Of a stretch of 10,169 nt of DNA, positions 7,300 to 10,169 are shown piece after piece. Below the pieces are notes generated by a model that did no database searches, was not told the origin of the DNA, and saw only the letters and a program-made list of their open reading frames with translations. The stretch covers positions 1-10,169 of the forward strand of contig JBAUMF010000007.1 of NCBI GenBank assembly GCA_049578545.1, in the 5' to 3' direction. Position 1 is the stretch's first letter, and each line of letters opens with the position of its first letter. A program made the position numbers and the translations under genes. The stretch is from DASQBT01 sp049578545. GTDB taxonomy: Bacteria > Pseudomonadota > Gammaproteobacteria > Burkholderiales > Thiobacillaceae.

Positions 7300-7905
7300 T
7301 CAGGGTTCGACTTTCCACTTGTACCATTTTCCCTCTGCCTGCCATTTTCCGCCTGCGAGGGCATTGATCTGAATTGGCTTGGGTAACTGGCTTAGATCCA
7401 GCCGAAGGCGCAGCTCTGCCATGTAGGTTTCCCTGGGGTCCAGCTGCTTCTTTTCCGCTACCTGCCAACCTTCAATATGGCCAAGAGCAGCCAACGCCTC
7501 CCCGAGCGTGTCATAGGTCTTAAGCTGATAATTGGTTTCCAGATAGTAGCGCCGCAGCAATAAATGGTAGGACAGGATCGACGTGCGGCTCGTCTCTACT
7601 ATTGTCTTGTCAAACCACCAGCTGAGCCACCAGCTGCGTGGTTGGCTTAATTCGAACTCGGTCTGAAAGTGAAGAATCAAGCCCTTCTTCAGCGCATCTT
7701 CCACATTATTTTGCAGGTTTACGGAGATATCCGCGTTCAGTTCATAGGCGTCATTCACCAGTCTGAGTTCTGCCGACTTGACTTCGATACCTTCCGCGAA
7801 AGAACTGGTCGGAATAGAAGCCAGCAGAATAAGTGCCAGACCCAGCAAAAGAGCATCAGCCGTGTTTTTCCAGTAGCGCGTAGAAGAAACCGTCGTTGCA
7901 ATCAT
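7300..7905 (-). CDS. Exported DUF4390 protein
   Basis: This 201-residue protein of unknown function is recognised as DUF4390 mainly from its place between rsmB and ntrY and from its sequence pattern (early strand EVKSAELRLVNDAYELNADI; later RRYYLETNYQLKTYDTLGEA; ending GKWQAEGKWYKWKVEP). The N-terminus has basic residues R10 and K13, a hydrophobic stretch at about 18-31 and SSFA near residue 38, so it is probably secreted to the periplasm. The rest is mostly beta-strand with no cysteines or catalytic motif that I recognise. The ATG at 7903-7905 lies inside rsmB (50-base overlap) and has no clear Shine-Dalgarno, so translational coupling is likely. A TTG at codon 20 is an alternative start but would remove the basic n-region. 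A link to NtrY signalling is suggested by context only. Confidence 0.8.
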   Translation of the reverse strand: MIATTVSSTRYWKNTADALLLGLALILLASIPTSSFAEGIEVKSAELRLVNDAYELNADISVNLQNNVEDALKKGLILHFQTEFELSQPRSWWLSWWFDKTIVETSRTSILSYHLLLRRYYLETNYQLKTYDTLGEALAALGHIEGWQVAEKKQLDPRETYMAELRLRLDLSQLPKPIQINALAGGKWQAEGKWYKWKVEP

Positions 7906-9109
7906 TGGGCAGCAGTTGACCTTTGTTTAATTCTTTAGGCAATTCCAATCGTCTCGCGTCTGCGCGCTCAGTAAGGAATGCCTTGATCTGGTTTTCGTTC
8001 TCTTCAGCGAACACCGAACAGGTTGCATAAAGCAATTTACCACCCGGCGCCAGGGTCTGCCAGAGCGCATTGAGTATTTCATATTGTTTACGGACAAACT
8101 CAGGGATATCTTCTGGCCTGCGCAACCATTTGATATCCGGATGGCGCCGTACCACACCACTGGCCGCACAGGGCACGTCCGCCAAAATCCGGTCGAACGG
8201 AGGCCCGTTCCACCATGAATCGGGATGGGCTGCATCGCCGACTTTCAATCTGGCGACAAGCCCGAGCCGATCGAGATTCTGCTGCACCCGTTGAAGCCGC
8301 TTCTCGTCCGAATCCAGCGCAAGCAGACCCACATCTGCCGCCTCCAGAATGTGCCCGGTCTTCCCACCGGGAGCGGCACATGCATCCAGCACCCGCATGC
8401 CATCCTTAACATCAAGCAATTCGGCTGCCCACTGAGCACCTGCATCCTGGACTGAAACCCGACCCTCCGCAAAACCGGGAATTCTTGCAACCGGCACCGG
8501 ATCATCGAGCGTGATTGCCGAAGGCCCGGTCTGGGTCCCAGGCATTCCCGCCGACTGCAACTGCCTCAACACGCTTTCAATGTTGGTTTTGCGGCGATTG
8601 ATGCGTAAAGTAAGTGGCGGATGGGTCTGGTCGGCCGCCAGAATGGCTTCCCAATCGTCCGGATAACCCATTTGGAGTTTTTCGACCCACCAGGCGGGAT
8701 GATTGTATCGCCCCTCAACGGTTGCCTGAGCCTTGTTGATGAGGCTCTCCTGCTTGCGCTGAAAATTGCGCAGCACGGCATTAACCAGGTTTTTGTATTT
8801 CCGCTGCGCTGCCTCTACCCCATTGTTCACAATGGCATAGGGCGCTGACCGTGTGTATAGCAATTGATAAAGGCAAACCAGCAAAAGGGCCTGGGTGCCG
8901 ACGTCAGACAAAGGCTTGGCAACGAGTTGGCGTAGAACCTCGGCCAGGACTCCCTTGTACCGCAGAACGCCGTAGGCTGCATCCTGAACCGCACCGCGAA
9001 GAGAATTTTCCAGACTGCTTAGTTTTGCTAAGTCCAGTGCCTGGGTGAGGGTTCGGCCCGCGAGGGTGTCCGCGATTACGCCTGCAGCAATAGCCTGTGG
9101 GCTGATCAG
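7856..9109 (-). CDS. rsmB: 16S rRNA m5C967 methyltransferase RsmB, non-canonical start
   Basis: This enzyme uses S-adenosylmethionine to methylate C967 of 16S rRNA. With the start placed next to the htpX stop it has 417 residues, near the family length. An N-terminal NusB-like helical RNA-binding domain covers about 1-140. The Rossmann methyltransferase follows, with SAM motif DACAAPGGKT at about 242-251, the motif IV cysteine in DVPCAASG (C314) and the catalytic cysteine in ATCSVF (C364). The first ATG, GTG or TTG in frame is TTG at 8909-8911, but it would delete the first 66 residues, which are clearly NusB-like (for example ALDLAKLSSLENSLRGAVQD). An in-frame TGA lies a short way upstream inside htpX. 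The real start is therefore probably CTG at 9107-9109 (a CTGA overlap with the htpX stop) or ATC at 9104-9106, which has better spacing from GGAG at 9113-9116. Confidence 0.88.
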   Translation of the reverse strand: MISPQAIAAGVIADTLAGRTLTQALDLAKLSSLENSLRGAVQDAAYGVLRYKGVLAEVLRQLVAKPLSDVGTQALLLVCLYQLLYTRSAPYAIVNNGVEAAQRKYKNLVNAVLRNFQRKQESLINKAQATVEGRYNHPAWWVEKLQMGYPDDWEAILAADQTHPPLTLRINRRKTNIESVLRQLQSAGMPGTQTGPSAITLDDPVPVARIPGFAEGRVSVQDAGAQWAAELLDVKDGMRVLDACAAPGGKTGHILEAADVGLLALDSDEKRLQRVQQNLDRLGLVARLKVGDAAHPDSWWNGPPFDRILADVPCAASGVVRRHPDIKWLRRPEDIPEFVRKQYEILNALWQTLAPGGKLLYATCSVFAEENENQIKAFLTERADARRLELPKELNKGQLLPNDCNDGFFYALLEKHG

Positions 9110-9951
9110 GCGCTCCGTGCCATCTGCATCAGGCGGGCCACACGCTCTTCAGTAGCCGGATGTGTCGAAAACAAGCCTTTGATGCCAGTTGCGGACAATG
9201 GATTGATGATCATCATCTGTGCAGTTTCAGGATGCATTTCCGCTGTCGGCATGGGCAGGCCCTTGGCGTACGCTTCGATCTTTCTCAGTGCCATCGCCAG
9301 TGCTTCCGGATCGCCCGAGATTTCTGCACCGCCAGCATCGGCGCCAAACTCTCGACTACGCGAAATCGCCATTTGAATCAGCATGGCGGCAATTGGCGCA
9401 AGAATCATCACAATTAATCCGACGGCGGGGCTCCCACGTTCTCGGTCGTTTCCACCAAAAAACAGGCCGAAATTGGCCAACATGGAAATCGCGCCCGCCA
9501 CGGTCGCGGACAGGGTGGAAATCAGGGTATCGCGGTTTCTGACGTGGGTCAGTTCATGTGCCATCACCCCACGCAATTCCCGCTCCGAGAGCATTTGGAT
9601 GATTCCACTTGTAGCCGCAACCGCTGCATGTTCGGGATTACGGCCAGTCGCAAATGCGTTGGGTTGTGCTTCGTCAATGACGTAGACTCGCGGCATGGGC
9701 AAGCCGGCATTTTTCGCCAGTTCCTGTACCAGAGTGTAGTAACGCCCGCCTGACTGGGCATCCACCAGCTTGGCGTTGTACATGCGCAGCACCATTTTGT
9801 CCGAATTCCAGTAGGCGAACAGGTTCATCGCCCCACCGATAAACAGGGCGATCAGCATGCCACTCTTGCCGCCCAACACCAAGCCGACCGCGCCGAACAA
9901 GGCTACGATGCCCGCCATCAATATCGAGGTTTTCAGCCAGTTGCCAAACAT
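9106..9951 (-). CDS. htpX: Membrane zinc metalloprotease HtpX
   Basis: HtpX is an inner-membrane M48 protease that degrades misfolded membrane proteins together with FtsH. The protein has 281 residues. Two N-terminal membrane helices (about 9-26 and 31-48) precede the zinc site HELTH at 132-136; E201 in SRSREFGAD is the likely third ligand. Two further hydrophobic stretches (about 146-167 and 174-195) lie between these. A TTG five codons upstream keeps the frame open, but the bases of that TTG-GAG form the GGAG Shine-Dalgarno for the ATG at 9949-9951, and the family begins MF-NW, so I chose the ATG. It is the first recognised gene of the htpX-rsmB-DUF4390-ntrYX unit; a promoter in the leader is likely but I could not place one with confidence. 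Confidence 0.95.
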   Translation of the reverse strand: MFGNWLKTSILMAGIVALFGAVGLVLGGKSGMLIALFIGGAMNLFAYWNSDKMVLRMYNAKLVDAQSGGRYYTLVQELAKNAGLPMPRVYVIDEAQPNAFATGRNPEHAAVAATSGIIQMLSERELRGVMAHELTHVRNRDTLISTLSATVAGAISMLANFGLFFGGNDRERGSPAVGLIVMILAPIAAMLIQMAISRSREFGADAGGAEISGDPEALAMALRKIEAYAKGLPMPTAEMHPETAQMMIINPLSATGIKGLFSTHPATEERVARLMQMARSA

Positions 9952-10169
9952 TGAGCGTCGCTCCAAATTAAGGGTATTAAACGTAGTACTTAGATGGGAA
10001 TTAATGCAAGGAATTCAACTGCTGGGTATCCAATTGATTCTACGACGTGCCCCCTTTTTCAGTAGCAGTCTGATTTAGAGTCCATCGCTGCAAAGTGTAA
10101 CCAAATTCTCCTGGGCTTGGCCCGGCGTGTGTCGCAAGGTGGATGCGAACACCGCTGGCGGCAGTCCCC
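9952..10169. other. Leader of htpX and unresolved right edge
   Basis: These 218 bases contain the htpX Shine-Dalgarno and an AT-rich stretch (about 9961-10020) where an htpX promoter could lie; TTGAAT and TTGCAT are present, but no matching -10 is convincing. Beyond about 10040 two minus-strand frames are open to the window edge, ending at TAG (10040-10042) and TAA (10074-10076), and neither gives a peptide I recognise. In relatives, fmt (methionyl-tRNA formyltransferase) commonly precedes htpX, but I do not see its C-terminus here. No tRNA or terminator is evident. Confidence 0.3.

Noticed and set aside
9952..9966. TTG start giving HtpX five extra residues
   Set aside because: The bases of this TTG-GAG are the Shine-Dalgarno for the downstream ATG, and the family N-terminus matches the shorter form.
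10106..10125. Short GC-rich hairpin around GGGC-TTG-GCCC as a terminator near the right edge
   Set aside because: Only four to six pairs and no adjacent T-run on either strand; it is within chance for this composition.
1..10169. CRISPR array, tRNA or rRNA genes, or a new defence system
   Set aside because: No regularly spaced repeats, no cloverleaf-like sequence and no defence-type protein were seen; the window is filled by recognised housekeeping genes.

Overview
The window looks like a stretch of betaproteobacterial chromosome, probably from the Nitrosomonadales or a near relative. The evidence is the protein families and the gene order htpX - rsmB - DUF4390 - ntrY - ntrX, which I know as a conserved betaproteobacterial cluster, together with a second run argS - SPOR protein - dsbA - SDR. 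All recognised genes lie on the minus strand, so the natural reading direction is from position 10169 down to 1. Family and synteny statements come from memory; no search was run.

Read in that direction, about 220 bases of unresolved sequence at the right edge lead into htpX (membrane zinc protease). Then come rsmB (16S rRNA m5C967 methyltransferase, with no standard start codon for its full length), an exported DUF4390 protein, ntrY (four-helix membrane sensor kinase) and ntrX (response regulator with a decayed AAA+ domain). The junctions are tight: htpX/rsmB overlap by about 4 nt, rsmB/DUF4390 by 50 nt and ntrY/ntrX by 4 nt, so this is probably one transcription unit.

Between ntrX and argS (3524-3821) there is no intact gene. 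One reading frame there begins with a sequence resembling the N-terminus of TrkA and, after a single in-frame TGA, ends with a sequence resembling the C-terminus of TrkH. These are the two potassium-uptake genes that usually follow ntrX. I read this as the scar of a trkA-trkH deletion. A TGn-TATAAT extended -10 promoter sits just past the scar and probably drives argS.

argS (arginyl-tRNA synthetase), an FtsN-like SPOR protein, dsbA (periplasmic disulfide oxidase) and a short-chain dehydrogenase then follow with overlaps or short gaps. The dehydrogenase is cut off right after the expected catalytic serine and lacks the YxxxK active site. On the opposite strand, the first 57 bases encode the last 18 residues of an unidentified protein, which might be a mobile-element gene that broke the dehydrogenase.

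Most of the window is housekeeping: translation (argS, rsmB), envelope quality control (htpX, dsbA, SPOR) and a two-component system. The points worth a second look are the trkAH scar, the NtrX with its ATPase motifs lost, the missing rsmB start codon and the broken SDR. I did not find a new defence or mobile system.
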